A stretch of DNA of 64,000 bases, taken from the NCBI GenBank assembly GCA_039819785.1, contig JBCBRH010000001.1, positions 161,508-225,507 of the forward strand. The letters are read 5' to 3'. Below are positions 52,480 through 61,772 of the stretch, piece after piece. The stretch comes from JBCBRD01 sp039819785 (GTDB lineage: Bacteria; Pseudomonadota; Alphaproteobacteria; Rhizobiales; Hyphomicrobiaceae). The position numbers and the translations under genes are program-made. Each line of letters starts with the position of its first letter. Positions within the stretch are counted from its first letter, which is position 1. Below the pieces are notes generated by a model. The model was not told the origin of the DNA. It did no database searches and saw only the letters and a list, made by a program, of their open reading frames with translations.

Positions 52480-55227
52480 GATCCAGAGCTTGGTGGCCTG
52501 TCCAACGGCGAGTACGGGCACAGCGGCGGCGAGGATGATCAACCAGTCCGACCCATTAAGTGGCACGGTGTGGAGTGCCGATTGCAACGGGGGGGCATAG
52601 ATTGCCAACAATTGGAGCGCGATGGTGCCTGCTATGGCGATGGCGAGCCAGCGGTTCTGGTTTAGCGATGTCACTCCAAGACCCGCGTCAGACTGGAACC
52701 GCCTGAAGTTCAGGACATTCACTTTTTCAAGTAAAATCATGGTGGTGAACGCCATTGTTTGAGCATAGGCCAGATCTGTCGGGTTTTTTGTTTGTGAAAG
52801 CCAGAACACAACCAGAGTGGCTGCACTCATATAAGCTGCGGCCGAGGCCACAAGCGTCAGTCGCGCCCTAGTGAGAATGGGTTCCGCGCTTGGGCGGGGT
52901 GGTGAAGCCATGACAGTCTTGTCTTCGGGTTCTGTACCCAGCGCGAGGGCTGTCGGTCCGTCAGTCACCAAATTCATCCAAAGGATTTGGACCGGTAGGA
53001 AAATCAGCGGCCCGCCGACGATGATTGCCAACCCTATGGCGATGACCTCTGCCGTGTTTGAGGACAGAAGGTAGCAGACGAATTTCACAATGTTCTGGTA
53101 TTGCCGCCGGCCCTCGCGGATGGCTGCGATGATGGTCGCGAAATTATCGTCTGCAAGCACGATGTCGGATGCATCGCGTGCCACGTCTGTCCCGCGTATC
53201 CCCATTGCAATTCCGACGTCCGCGCGTTTGAGAGCCGGGGCATCGTTGACGCCATCGCCCGTCATTGCGATACGCTGGTTTAGGGCCTGAAGGACTTCGA
53301 CAATACGAACTTTGTGTTCTGGGGCGACGCGAGCGAAGATGGCGTCGCTGGCAATTGCGGCACGCAATTCCGCATCGGTCATCGTATCCAGGTGAGGTCC
53401 GGTCACGACTGTCGTTCCTGCCAGTCCGATCTGAGAGGCAATGGCAGCTGCCGTTTCGCCAGCATCGCCAGTGATCATGACGACTTTGATGCCTGCTTTT
53501 CGTGCGTCTGCTAACGCGGCAGCCACTTCGATGCGTGGCGCATCCAAGATTCCGACGACCCCCAATAAGGTCAAACCTTGCTCGACGTCTTCGAGATCAT
53601 CAGGCATTCCAGTATCGAGGTTACGCGAGGCGAGCGCCAAAGTTCGTTTTCCAGCATTGGCAAATGCGGTGAAGGCCTGCGTTGCCTGCGCGCGGATGTC
53701 ATCATCAATGGCGACGATGTCTTTGCCGATACGCACGTGTGTTGTGCGTTCAAGAATGACTTCCGGAGCCCCTTTCACAAGTGCGGTGGCTTTCCCCGTT
53801 TCGTTTTCGACCACTACGGTCATGCGTTTGCGCGCGGAGGAAAAAGGTAGTTCCTCCACGGCGGGCAGGTGTTGACGCGTCGATAATCCGCCCTTCTGGG
53901 CAAGTGTCATGAGGGCGGCTTCCGTTGCCTCCCCGACCTTGCGCCAGCTCCCGTCTGGATCTTCGATGACTTCTGCATTGTTGCAGGACATGGCCACATG
54001 CAAAAGTGCCTGAAGGTCTTCGCGCGCTGATGGCAAGACGGGCTGGTCGTTTGAATCAATGAAGTTTCCCGATGGTGCATACCCGTTGCCCTCAACCTTT
54101 AATGCGCCGGCCGCGAGCCAGACGTCAGTGACCAGCATCTCATTGCGGGTCAGGGTCCCCGTCTTGTCGGTGCAAATGACATCGACTGCGCCAAGTGCTT
54201 CGGCGGCCTGCAGGTTACGCAACAGTGCCTTTTTACGGGCCATCGTCATCACGCCGAGCGCGAGCGTTATGGTGATGACGGCAGGCAGGCCTTCGGGTAC
54301 CGCGGCGACGGCAAGTGAAACGCCGGTCATGAGCATCTCGAACCACGGGCGACCCGTCAGGACACCTAATGCAGTGAGCCCGATTGCGATGGCTATGGCA
54401 GCGATGCCAAGTTGCTTGCCAAGGGTTTGTAGTTTTATTTCCAGTGGGGTCTTGGTGTCGCCGAGGTCCTCGGTCAAAGCGGCGATGCGGCCAAGCTCGG
54501 TGCGCATCCCGGTCGAGGTGGCAATCCCGGTCGCGTGACCTGCCACGACGGTTGTGCCCATGAACGCCAAGTTCGTCCTTTCCGATAGGGGAGCGTTGCT
54601 CGCGACGGGTTTGGTCTGTTTGCTTGTCGCTGAGGATTCACCGGTCAGGATTGCTTCTTCGATTGTAAGACCTGTCGGGTGGATCAGACGCAGGTCGGCT
54701 GGTACGCGGTCTCCGGTTTTGAGGCGTATGAGATCGCCTTCGACAATCTCCCGGGCATCGATGTCCTGAGTAACCCCTTCTCGAACCACCGCTGCCCGAG
54801 GCGACAGGAACTTTTTCAGGGCAGCTAATGAATTGGCGGCTCTCCATTCCTGTACGCCTCCAAGGATGGCGTTCACTAGGACGATGGCCAGGATGGTCGC
54901 GGCATCCCCGATGTATCCAACCGATGCCGAAACGGCCGCCGCCCCAATCAGCACCAGGATCAAGCCCGATGAAAACTGCCGTGCCATGAGCTGGATGATA
55001 TTGGACTGCTGCGCGCTTGAAATTTCATTTGGGCCGTGCGCTTCCAGCCGTGCTTCGGCCTCCAGGCGCGACAGTCCCATTTGGGCGTCGCTTTTGGATG
55101 CTTTGATGCACGCTTGAGCGCTGGCCGCGTGAGGGACGAAGTTGCGTGCGTGGCCGCTGGCGCTTTCAATTGTCATACGTATCGCTTTGTCGTCCGAGAC
55201 ATCCAACTTTTGCATGCGGCTGACCAT
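52465..55227 (-). CDS. P-type ATPase, calcium-transporting type (IIA-like)
   Basis: A 920-residue cation pump of the inner membrane. The phosphorylated aspartate is Asp354 in ICTDKTGTLT, the actuator loop TGES is at 195-198, and the ion-site helix has PEGLPA at 311-316. A MTGDGVNDAPALK hinge and C-terminal helices complete the P-type II plan. PEGLPA and the domain order fit a Ca2+ (PMCA/SERCA-like) pump. The start is uncertain: ATG at 55227 has a tandem repeat but no ribosome-binding site directly upstream; Met5 or Met18 are options. The gene is part of the cluster with PHA and acetate genes. Confidence 0.87.
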   Translation of the reverse strand: MVSRMQKLDVSDDKAIRMTIESASGHARNFVPHAASAQACIKASKSDAQMGLSRLEAEARLEAHGPNEISSAQQSNIIQLMARQFSSGLILVLIGAAAVSASVGYIGDAATILAIVLVNAILGGVQEWRAANSLAALKKFLSPRAAVVREGVTQDIDAREIVEGDLIRLKTGDRVPADLRLIHPTGLTIEEAILTGESSATSKQTKPVASNAPLSERTNLAFMGTTVVAGHATGIATSTGMRTELGRIAALTEDLGDTKTPLEIKLQTLGKQLGIAAIAIAIGLTALGVLTGRPWFEMLMTGVSLAVAAVPEGLPAVITITLALGVMTMARKKALLRNLQAAEALGAVDVICTDKTGTLTRNEMLVTDVWLAAGALKVEGNGYAPSGNFIDSNDQPVLPSAREDLQALLHVAMSCNNAEVIEDPDGSWRKVGEATEAALMTLAQKGGLSTRQHLPAVEELPFSSARKRMTVVVENETGKATALVKGAPEVILERTTHVRIGKDIVAIDDDIRAQATQAFTAFANAGKRTLALASRNLDTGMPDDLEDVEQGLTLLGVVGILDAPRIEVAAALADARKAGIKVVMITGDAGETAAAIASQIGLAGTTVVTGPHLDTMTDAELRAAIASDAIFARVAPEHKVRIVEVLQALNQRIAMTGDGVNDAPALKRADVGIAMGIRGTDVARDASDIVLADDNFATIIAAIREGRRQYQNIVKFVCYLLSSNTAEVIAIGLAIIVGGPLIFLPVQILWMNLVTDGPTALALGTEPEDKTVMASPPRPSAEPILTRARLTLVASAAAYMSAATLVVFWLSQTKNPTDLAYAQTMAFTTMILLEKVNVLNFRRFQSDAGLGVTSLNQNRWLAIAIAGTIALQLLAIYAPPLQSALHTVPLNGSDWLIILAAAVPVLAVGQATKLWISSRN

Positions 55228-55259
55228 TTACGTGTCCAACGGGTTACGTGTCTAACGGG
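55228..55259. repeat. 16-bp tandem repeat abutting the P-type ATPase start
   Basis: TTACGTGTCCAACGGG and TTACGTGTCTAACGGG (one mismatch) lie head-to-tail immediately upstream of the ATPase start. The repeat sits where a ribosome-binding site should be. Confidence 0.75.
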
Positions 55260-55367
55260 CCTGTTTGCGTTTGCAGGTGTGCATGAAGACGCATTGGATG
55301 AACTGTTTAGAATCAAAGGAAGCAACCGCTTGGTTCCAGTTCCGTTAAGTGTATGTATGTTCTGGTT

Positions 55368-55952
55368 TTAACGGCCCTTTGAGCCCAGCATGCGTTGATC
55401 GGAAAGCCAGTTTGCGCGCTTGGCTTCGGATGCGGTGTCGACCATGCCATAGAGTGTTTCGCGGACCGGCTTGATGCCTGCGAACGTCAAGATGTGTTGT
55501 TCGAGAAGTTTCAAGCTGTGCGCCCCGTAATACCAGCGGTAGGCCAATGTCGGCATGCCCATAGTAATCACGACACGGGCGCTCATGTCGCTGAGTTTTC
55601 CCGTGGGCCAGGCCCCCTGGGTGTCCTCGAAAGCGAAGGTTGGCCGGAACACCTGTTCTAAGAAGCCCTTCAGCATGGCGGGCATTCCGCCCAGCCACAA
55701 TGGATGGACGATGACGAGATGGTTGGAGGTCCCGATTGAGGCCTGCGCGGCTGAGATGTCGGGGGGGACGTTGCCGGTTTCAAAGTCTGCTTTGGAGTTG
55801 ATGAGGGGAAATGTGAGCGCGCCGACAGTGATCCGGTTCACCTGTCGCCCAGCGGTTTCGGCGCCGGTCGCATAGGCCTCCGCCAACGCATGACATAAGC
55901 GATCGGGAGATGGATCCGGGTGGCCGTTTATGACCGTGATGGTCTGTGACAT
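55368..55952 (-). CDS. NAD(P)H-dependent flavodoxin-fold oxidoreductase
   Basis: A 194-residue flavodoxin-like protein of the NQO/MdaB-type quinone reductase group that reduces quinones or other acceptors with NAD(P)H and FMN/FAD. The opening TITVINGHPDPSPDRLCHAL forms the flavin phosphate site, and HPLWLGGMPAMLKGFLEQVF is the second flavin segment. The gene is 6 bp from the upstream kinase gene and likely in the same transcript. Its role in the cluster is unknown. Confidence 0.85.
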   Translation of the reverse strand: MSQTITVINGHPDPSPDRLCHALAEAYATGAETAGRQVNRITVGALTFPLINSKADFETGNVPPDISAAQASIGTSNHLVIVHPLWLGGMPAMLKGFLEQVFRPTFAFEDTQGAWPTGKLSDMSARVVITMGMPTLAYRWYYGAHSLKLLEQHILTFAGIKPVRETLYGMVDTASEAKRANWLSDQRMLGSKGR

Positions 55953-55957
55953 GGGGC

Positions 55958-57586
55958 TCAGTCCTTTTCCAAACTTGGCGATAGGTCCGGCGTTTCCAGC
56001 AAGGTCTGGCGTACGCGCTGCAAGACGACTTCGACGTGGGCGACTGCATCAATGGGTGTCCAGGCTCCAGGTTCAGCCGTTGTCTTGATTTGCCGTTTAA
56101 CGACCGACTGATCTGCGTCGGAGGCATCTCCGGTCCTTGCTTCGACACGTTCGAGAAGTGTTTTGTGCGGTGCATTGAGCCACAGACCGCGAAATGGGAT
56201 ATTTAGGGACTTGGCGATCTCTTCAATGGCAAGGCGTCGCGATGCTTCGAGAAACGTCGCATCAACGATGATGCTGTGACCGGTCTTCAGGGCTGCCAGC
56301 GCGCGATCACCCAGCCGCGCATAAACTGCGTCGGTTGTGTCCTGGCCATAGGCCGACGGAGGGAGTGGATCGAGGGGAGGCTTTCCCAGCATGATCTTGC
56401 GCTCCACGTCACTGCGCAGATGAAGCGCGCCGGGAATGGACCCGACGCTGGGTGCTAGACCTCGGGCGATTGTCGACTTGCCCGACCCAGACAACCCGCC
56501 GATGGCTATCAGGACAGGCGGTTTCGGATGCAGAGCTTTGGCTGCCAGTTCGAAGTACGATCTGACTTCTGCAACGGTATCGTTTCTGTTCGCGCCGGTG
56601 CTGGTCTTGAGGCGATCAAGTCCAACCATGGCGCGAACGCCGGCGCGCGCGGATACGAACAGGCCGAGTAAGGCCAGTCCCGCAAGGGCATCACGGTCCA
56701 TAGCGCGCGCGGCATAGCCGCTGAGGCAGGCATTGGCATGATGGTGGAGCTTTCGATGCCAGAGGTCCATGATGAGAAATGCGAGATCATACAACACGTC
56801 TATGGTTGCGATCGTGTCGTCGAATTCGATGGCGTCGAACAAGGTGGGATGGTCATCAAGCAGCACGATGTTTTGCAAGTGCAGATCGCCATGACAGAGG
56901 CGGACGTGGCCGTTGCGCCCTCGTGTGTTCAGCAGGTCGCGATTGTTCTCCAGTGCAGACCTGGTGGCCGCTTCGTAGGCTTTCAGGCGGATTGGATCAA
57001 TCACGTCAGGGCGCGCACGCATCGCACTGCAGAGGGATGAAACCACCCGTTCGATGTGTTCGTCATAATGGGCTGTTTCGCGGGTTCGCGCGTGGGCGTG
57101 AACACTTGCAATGGTGGCGGCCAAGTCGTTGATATGGCGGTGTTCCAATGCGTTGTGAGACGCAAGATTGTTCAAGAGTTGCTGCTGGTCAAAGCGATGC
57201 ATGATGACCACCCAATCCAGGACATCACCCTCGCCACCGATGGCGAGGTTTCCGTTGGTGGTCCGAACGATGGGTTCGACCCCAATATAAATGCTGGGTG
57301 CGAAACCGTGGTTGCGTTCGAGCTCATGGCGGCAGGCGCGTTCGCGACGCTCAAGTGTCGAAAAGTCGAGATAGGACAGTTTGACGGCGCGTTTCAATTT
57401 GTAAGCCCGGTCGCCTGCCAGAAAAATGCGTGCACCGTGGGTTTCAATTGTCTCGACGTGTTCGACGGGATCGGGGTGGAGGCGGCCGCGGTAGCTGCGA
57501 GGGTCTGTCAGAAACGCAATGACGTCGGCCTGAGTTTCAGGCGCATCTGCGTGTGTGGTTCCATGCGTGTCCGCGCGGTTGTTCAT
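55958..57586 (-). CDS. Phosphotransferase-kinase fusion (aminoglycoside-phosphotransferase-like plus P-loop kinase)
   Basis: A 542-residue two-domain protein. Residues about 40-340 are an APH-like kinase domain with the catalytic loop LCHGDLHLQNIVLLDD and FDAIEFDDTIA. Residues about 355-530 are a separate P-loop kinase domain with IAIGGLSGSGKSTIARGLA. The ATG at 57586 is used; a TTG at 57601 is less likely. Homologues of this fusion are known in alphaproteobacteria, with no confirmed substrate. The gene sits between the oxidoreductase and GNAT genes in the acyl-CoA/PHA cluster. Antibiotic resistance should not be assumed. Confidence 0.85.
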   Translation of the reverse strand: MNNRADTHGTTHADAPETQADVIAFLTDPRSYRGRLHPDPVEHVETIETHGARIFLAGDRAYKLKRAVKLSYLDFSTLERRERACRHELERNHGFAPSIYIGVEPIVRTTNGNLAIGGEGDVLDWVVIMHRFDQQQLLNNLASHNALEHRHINDLAATIASVHAHARTRETAHYDEHIERVVSSLCSAMRARPDVIDPIRLKAYEAATRSALENNRDLLNTRGRNGHVRLCHGDLHLQNIVLLDDHPTLFDAIEFDDTIATIDVLYDLAFLIMDLWHRKLHHHANACLSGYAARAMDRDALAGLALLGLFVSARAGVRAMVGLDRLKTSTGANRNDTVAEVRSYFELAAKALHPKPPVLIAIGGLSGSGKSTIARGLAPSVGSIPGALHLRSDVERKIMLGKPPLDPLPPSAYGQDTTDAVYARLGDRALAALKTGHSIIVDATFLEASRRLAIEEIAKSLNIPFRGLWLNAPHKTLLERVEARTGDASDADQSVVKRQIKTTAEPGAWTPIDAVAHVEVVLQRVRQTLLETPDLSPSLEKD

Positions 57587-57672
57587 GGTTTCACGAAGCA
57601 AGGTTTGGTTGACCGGTCTTTGATCGGGGTCAATGGAGCAGCCGGTCCTGCTTCATTCGTCCGGGGTGGGCG

Positions 57673-58287
57673 TCACGTGGTCGCGGTTGGCGTACCTTTG
57701 GTGGCTTTGGAAAGCAGCGCGTAGATGTGCCTGAAGACATGTCCGGCACCGCTTTGCGGATAGGCGTCCGCGTCGGTGTGGAGCGGTATCGTGATTTCAA
57801 AGACGCCTGAATTGAAACGGCGCTTTGCATCCAGTTCGTCGAAAACCTCAAGCATGTTTTCGTTGTCGGCCATTACGGTTGCAAGGAACTGCGATATGCC
57901 ACTGTGCGATGCCGTGAAGGCTACGGCTGCCGTCAGCATCGTTCCCAGTCCCTTGCGTTGATGACTGTCGACGACGGCGACTGCGATCTCAGCGTCGGTT
58001 GAACCTTCCGCAAGCCGGATGCAGCGGGCGAGACCTATTGGTTCTTGTCGGGTATCGCTGATTTCCAAAGCACCCCATGCAATATGATTGATTTGGTCGA
58101 TCTGATCGAGCCACTTCAACCTATGGTCCGACAGGTGGGGAACGGGCTGCAGGAAACGGTAATACCGCGATTGAGCCGACAGGCGATCCATTCCAATTTT
58201 GATCAAAGGCATGTCCGCGGCAACGACGGGCCGGATCAGGACCGGAGTATGGTCTCTGAGTTCTGTCTTGATTTGAGGCTCAGTCAT
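57673..58287 (-). CDS. GNAT family N-acetyltransferase
   Basis: A 204-residue GNAT protein with motif A in AEIAVAVVDSHQRKGLGTMLTAAV, where RKGLG binds acetyl-CoA pyrophosphate. The ERRYYRF-like early segment (SAQSRYYRFLQP) is typical of GNAT domains found in protein lysine acetyltransferases of the Pat group. It precedes the kinase fusion gene by 86 bp on the same strand. As the neighbours include Pta and AckA, which set acetyl-phosphate and acetyl-CoA levels, a role in protein acetylation is possible but inferred. Confidence 0.82.
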   Translation of the reverse strand: MTEPQIKTELRDHTPVLIRPVVAADMPLIKIGMDRLSAQSRYYRFLQPVPHLSDHRLKWLDQIDQINHIAWGALEISDTRQEPIGLARCIRLAEGSTDAEIAVAVVDSHQRKGLGTMLTAAVAFTASHSGISQFLATVMADNENMLEVFDELDAKRRFNSGVFEITIPLHTDADAYPQSGAGHVFRHIYALLSKATKGTPTATT

Positions 58288-58368
58288 CTGAGTCTCCTGT
58301 GACTTTCATGCGCGCTCATGGATTGCCATTGATTATGCGGCCTCCCTGCTCCTTGTGATTGATTATGG

Positions 58369-59553
58369 TCATTGTCGCGGGCTCTTTTGGTCCAGAAAAC
58401 GCGCGGTCGCCTTGGCGATTACGATTTCTTCGTCTGTCGGCATCACCAGCACGTCGACCTTTGATGTCGATGCACTAATGGTTTCTTTGTTGGCGGCATT
58501 CGCAACAGGGTCGATGGTGATGCCGAGCCATTCGAGATGATCGCAGATGCGTTGCCGTATGCCAGGCGAATGCTGCCCAATCCCCGCCGTGAAGACTAGA
58601 ACGTCGAGACCCTTCAGCAGTGCCACAAGGGCGCCCAGCTCACTGACAGCCCGGTAGGCAAACAGATCGAGGGCTTCGGTGGCGCGGGGGTCTTGGGTTT
58701 TTTCCAGATCGCGAACATCGCTGCTGATGCCGGAGACCCCCAGCAGCCCGGATTGATTGTAAAGGATGTCCGACACTTCGGCGGCTGTAAGACCTCCTTG
58801 CTGGATGAGGTGCAGGACGACGCCTGGGTCAAGGCGTCCACACCGGGTCCCCATCATCAGTCCATCCAACGCCGTGAAGCCCATGGTGCTGGCGATGCTT
58901 TTCCGTTTTAACATGGCGCACATGCTTGCACCGTTACCAAGATGTGCGACGACGACGCGTTCATCGGCCTTTGCGCCCACGCTCTGTGGCAACGCGCTTG
59001 CGATGTATTCATAGGACAGACCATGAAAGCCGTAGCGCAGAATTCCTTCGCTCGCGAGGTGGTGTGGCAAGCCGAATAGTTGGGCCGTGCGTGGTTGATT
59101 GCGATGAAACTGCGTATCAAAGCAGGCAACCTGCGAGAGCGTTGGCCAGGTTGTGGCAACGGCACGGATCGCGGCAATGTTGTGTGGCTCGTGACCCGGG
59201 GCGAGCGCGATCAGTTTTTCGAGGTCGGACAAGACCGCGTCATTTACGCGTGCTGGTGCTTCATAGGTTGGTCCGCCGTGGACCACTCTGTGGCCCGCAC
59301 CCATAAGTTCAACGGCTGACAGATGAGAGCGGATGGCGTGAAGCAGCCAAGCAATGACTGTCGCGTGGGTGGCGGGGTCTGGCAATGGCGCTAACGCACT
59401 GAGTTCTGGAGCGAGATGTCCGGACACCGTGTATTTTGGTGTAGACGTGAGTGCTTCAATTTTACCGCGCACCAGCGACGTCACGTCTTCGGCGTTGTAA
59501 AGCCCGAACTTGATGCTGGACGAGCCGGCATTGAGGACCAGAATTGCGCGCAT
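58369..59553 (-). CDS. ackA: Acetate kinase
   Basis: AckA turns acetyl phosphate and ADP into acetate and ATP, or acts in reverse. Residues 1-15 hold ILVLNAGSSSIKFGLYN, later motifs are GHRVVHGG, CFDTQFH and VVAHLGNGASMCA, all typical of the ASKHA acetate kinases. The 394 residues start with the ATG at 59553, sharing one base with the stop of the upstream pta-fusion gene (TGATG), so the two are translationally coupled. A longer in-frame extension to 59985 lies inside the pta gene and has no homology. It forms an Pta-AckA pair. Confidence 0.95.
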   Translation of the reverse strand: MRAILVLNAGSSSIKFGLYNAEDVTSLVRGKIEALTSTPKYTVSGHLAPELSALAPLPDPATHATVIAWLLHAIRSHLSAVELMGAGHRVVHGGPTYEAPARVNDAVLSDLEKLIALAPGHEPHNIAAIRAVATTWPTLSQVACFDTQFHRNQPRTAQLFGLPHHLASEGILRYGFHGLSYEYIASALPQSVGAKADERVVVAHLGNGASMCAMLKRKSIASTMGFTALDGLMMGTRCGRLDPGVVLHLIQQGGLTAAEVSDILYNQSGLLGVSGISSDVRDLEKTQDPRATEALDLFAYRAVSELGALVALLKGLDVLVFTAGIGQHSPGIRQRICDHLEWLGITIDPVANAANKETISASTSKVDVLVMPTDEEIVIAKATARFLDQKSPRQ

Positions 59554-60950
59554 CACTTTGCCTGTTTCACCTGATGGTGCACGAAGAGCTGGGCCAGCGC
59601 GCACGATGCCTGCCGGGCCAACGCGCCATCTGCACGACTGGTGAGGACGATGGGGACCCTTGCCCCCAGTACGATGCCAGCGGCGTCTGCACCGGCCAGG
59701 TAAATCAATTGCTTGGCAATCATATTGCCAGCTTCGAGGTCTGGTGCCACGAGGATATCGGCATCGCCTGCAACGCTGGATACGATGCCTTTGATCTTGG
59801 CGGCTTCTTTCGACACGGCATTGTCGAAGGCCAGGGGGCCATCTATCGCGCCGCCGGTGATCTGACCGCGCTCCGCCATCTTGCACAGTGCGGCAGCGTC
59901 CAGGGTCGAGTTGATTTTCGCGTTGATTGTTTCGACGGCAGATAGAATGGCAACCTTTGGACAGTCGATGCCCAGGGCATGGCAAAGCTCAATGGCGTTC
60001 TGGACGATGTCACGCTTGGTTTCCAGGTCTGGATAGATGTTGATGGCCGCATCGGTCACGAACAGCGGTTTTGGGTAGTGCGGCACGTCAAGCGCGAAGA
60101 CGTGGCTCATCCTGCGTTCGGTTCGCAGACCGGTGGCTGCCTGCACTACGGCGCCCATCAATTCGTCGGTGTGGAGGGCTCCTTTCATTAAGGCCTGCAC
60201 ACGACCCTCTCGCACCAATTCAACAGCCCGTTCGGCTGCTGCATGGCTGTGGGGGACATCGATGATCTCGATCCCCTCCAAACGTCTTTCGGCTTCGGCG
60301 GCGGCCTTTTGAATTTTTTGTTTTGGACCGACCAGAATAGGTTCGATGAGCTTTTCGCTTGCGGCGTCCAGAGCTCCAACAAGTGAGACGACGTCACATG
60401 GATGAACGATGGCGGTTTTGATCGCGGAGGCACTTTGGGCCGCTTCGATCAGCTGGCGATAGCGAGCACCGCTGTCGTGAAGGTGTACCGTAGGCAAGGT
60501 GGCGCGGGGGCGACGCACTTTTCCTGTTGGTGCGATGACGAGGGCTTCACCCTCGATGACGATTTCGCTGTCCTGGTTCAGGCAGAGGCAGTCCAGGCGA
60601 ACCTGGTGCGTGTCGGCATGCTTTTCAGTGACGGTTACGCGCACGGTGATCGTGTCGCCGAGACCGACAGGCCGGCGGAAGCTCAATGACTGGTCCAGAT
60701 AGATCGTTCCAGGACCGGGGAGTTCCGTGCCCAGGAGGGCGGAGATCAGCGCACCGCCCCACATCCCATGGGCGATGACCTCGTGGAATATGTCGGTCTT
60801 GGCATAGTCATCATCGACATGGGCCGGGTTCACATCCCCAGACATGACTGCGAAGAGTTCAATATCTTGGGGTTGGAGCGTGCGGTTCAGTTCCGCGCTA
60901 TCGCCGACTTGAAGTTCGTCAAATGTCTTGTTCTCGATGTATTGCATCAT
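59553..60950 (-). CDS. Bifunctional MaoC-like enoyl-CoA hydratase / phosphate acetyltransferase
   Basis: A two-domain fusion of about 465 residues. Residues about 5-140 are a MaoC hot-dog hydratase domain with MSGDVNPAHVDDDYAK, the D-x4-H pattern of (R)-specific enoyl-CoA hydratases that give (R)-3-hydroxyacyl-CoA for PHA. Residues about 155-460 are a phosphate acetyl/butyryltransferase domain with HTDELMGAVV and the acyl-binding ending. Either of two adjacent ATG codons (60950, 60947) starts it. It overlaps ackA by one base. Both partners and the neighbouring phaC suggest a link of acyl-CoA to PHA and acyl-phosphate; this is inference. Confidence 0.9.
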   Translation of the reverse strand: MMQYIENKTFDELQVGDSAELNRTLQPQDIELFAVMSGDVNPAHVDDDYAKTDIFHEVIAHGMWGGALISALLGTELPGPGTIYLDQSLSFRRPVGLGDTITVRVTVTEKHADTHQVRLDCLCLNQDSEIVIEGEALVIAPTGKVRRPRATLPTVHLHDSGARYRQLIEAAQSASAIKTAIVHPCDVVSLVGALDAASEKLIEPILVGPKQKIQKAAAEAERRLEGIEIIDVPHSHAAAERAVELVREGRVQALMKGALHTDELMGAVVQAATGLRTERRMSHVFALDVPHYPKPLFVTDAAINIYPDLETKRDIVQNAIELCHALGIDCPKVAILSAVETINAKINSTLDAAALCKMAERGQITGGAIDGPLAFDNAVSKEAAKIKGIVSSVAGDADILVAPDLEAGNMIAKQLIYLAGADAAGIVLGARVPIVLTSRADGALARQASCALAQLFVHHQVKQAK

Positions 60951-60990
60951 CGGGTGTCCGGTTTGGCCAGCCGGTGGGGCCGGCATTTGC

Positions 60991-61767
60991 TTAGGCGACG
61001 ACGTGCAGTCCCGCGTCTACAAATGATATGTTGCCGGTGATCCGCCGGGCGCGATCGCTGACGAGAAACGCCGCCAGTGCACCCACATCATCAATGGTCA
61101 CCAACTCCTTTCCCGGTGAACGGTCTTGCGCCATGGTGATCAGATCATCGAAGTGTGCGATGCCTGAGGCGGCTCGCGTTGGGATGGGGCCAGGCGAGAT
61201 GGCGTTGACCCTGATGGCTTGTGGTCCGAGTTCCACCGCAAGGTAGCGCACGGTGGACTCCAAGGCGGCCTTCACCGGACCCATCACACCGTAATTCTCG
61301 ACCACTTCCTGAGCTCCGAAATAACTCATCGTTAGAAGTGCGCCGCCTCTGGTCATCAAGGGTTTTGAGAGCTTTGCAAGCCGCATAAAAGAATGACATG
61401 AAACGTCGCAGGCCATTGTGAAGCCCTGTCTGCTGCATTCGCTCAAGGGTCCGTGAAGGTCGTCCCTGGGGGCGAAGGCAACGGAATGAAGTGCGAAGTC
61501 GAGACGGCCCCATTCATCGGTGATACGCGCAAACAGGGCGTCGAGGGGGTCATCTTCGAGCAGATCGCAGTATTGGAAGATCGGGCTATTCAACGCTTCG
61601 GCCAGAGGGCGGACGTAGGGTTCTGCCTTCGGTGTCCCGTAAGTGATCGCTAGTTCGGCGCCATCGTCATGGAACGCTTTCGCGCAGCCATAAGCAATAC
61701 TATGTTCGTTGGCGATGCCGAGGATGAGCCCCTTTTTTCCAGCAAGGGGTTGTGAGCGAGACGTCAT
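60991..61767 (-). CDS. fabI: Enoyl-ACP reductase (FabI), cluster paralogue
   Basis: FabI reduces enoyl-ACP with NAD(P)H at the end of each fatty acid elongation round. The 258-residue protein has GLILGIANEHSIAYGCA, the divergent nucleotide loop of FabI, and the active Tyr-Lys pair in ENYGVMGPVKAALES. The family's second conserved tyrosine, in the ISSYSF-like segment, is a histidine here (VSCHSFMRLAK). The ATG at 61767 has an AGGAG box 8 bases before it. Its place between phaC and the MaoC-Pta fusion suggests a special acyl substrate rather than the housekeeping role; that is inferred. Confidence 0.9.
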   Translation of the reverse strand: MTSRSQPLAGKKGLILGIANEHSIAYGCAKAFHDDGAELAITYGTPKAEPYVRPLAEALNSPIFQYCDLLEDDPLDALFARITDEWGRLDFALHSVAFAPRDDLHGPLSECSRQGFTMACDVSCHSFMRLAKLSKPLMTRGGALLTMSYFGAQEVVENYGVMGPVKAALESTVRYLAVELGPQAIRVNAISPGPIPTRAASGIAHFDDLITMAQDRSPGKELVTIDDVGALAAFLVSDRARRITGNISFVDAGLHVVA

Positions 61768-61772
61768 CGGCT

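Noticed and set aside
58345..58374. TTGATTATGGTCAT upstream of the GNAT gene as a second FNR site
   Set aside because: Only one half-site fits; the other arm matches in too few positions to claim a site.
58369..59985. Long frame extending ackA upstream by 144 residues
   Set aside because: The extension lies within the Pta domain of the fusion gene and has no acetate kinase similarity. The true start at 59553 shares a base with the upstream stop.
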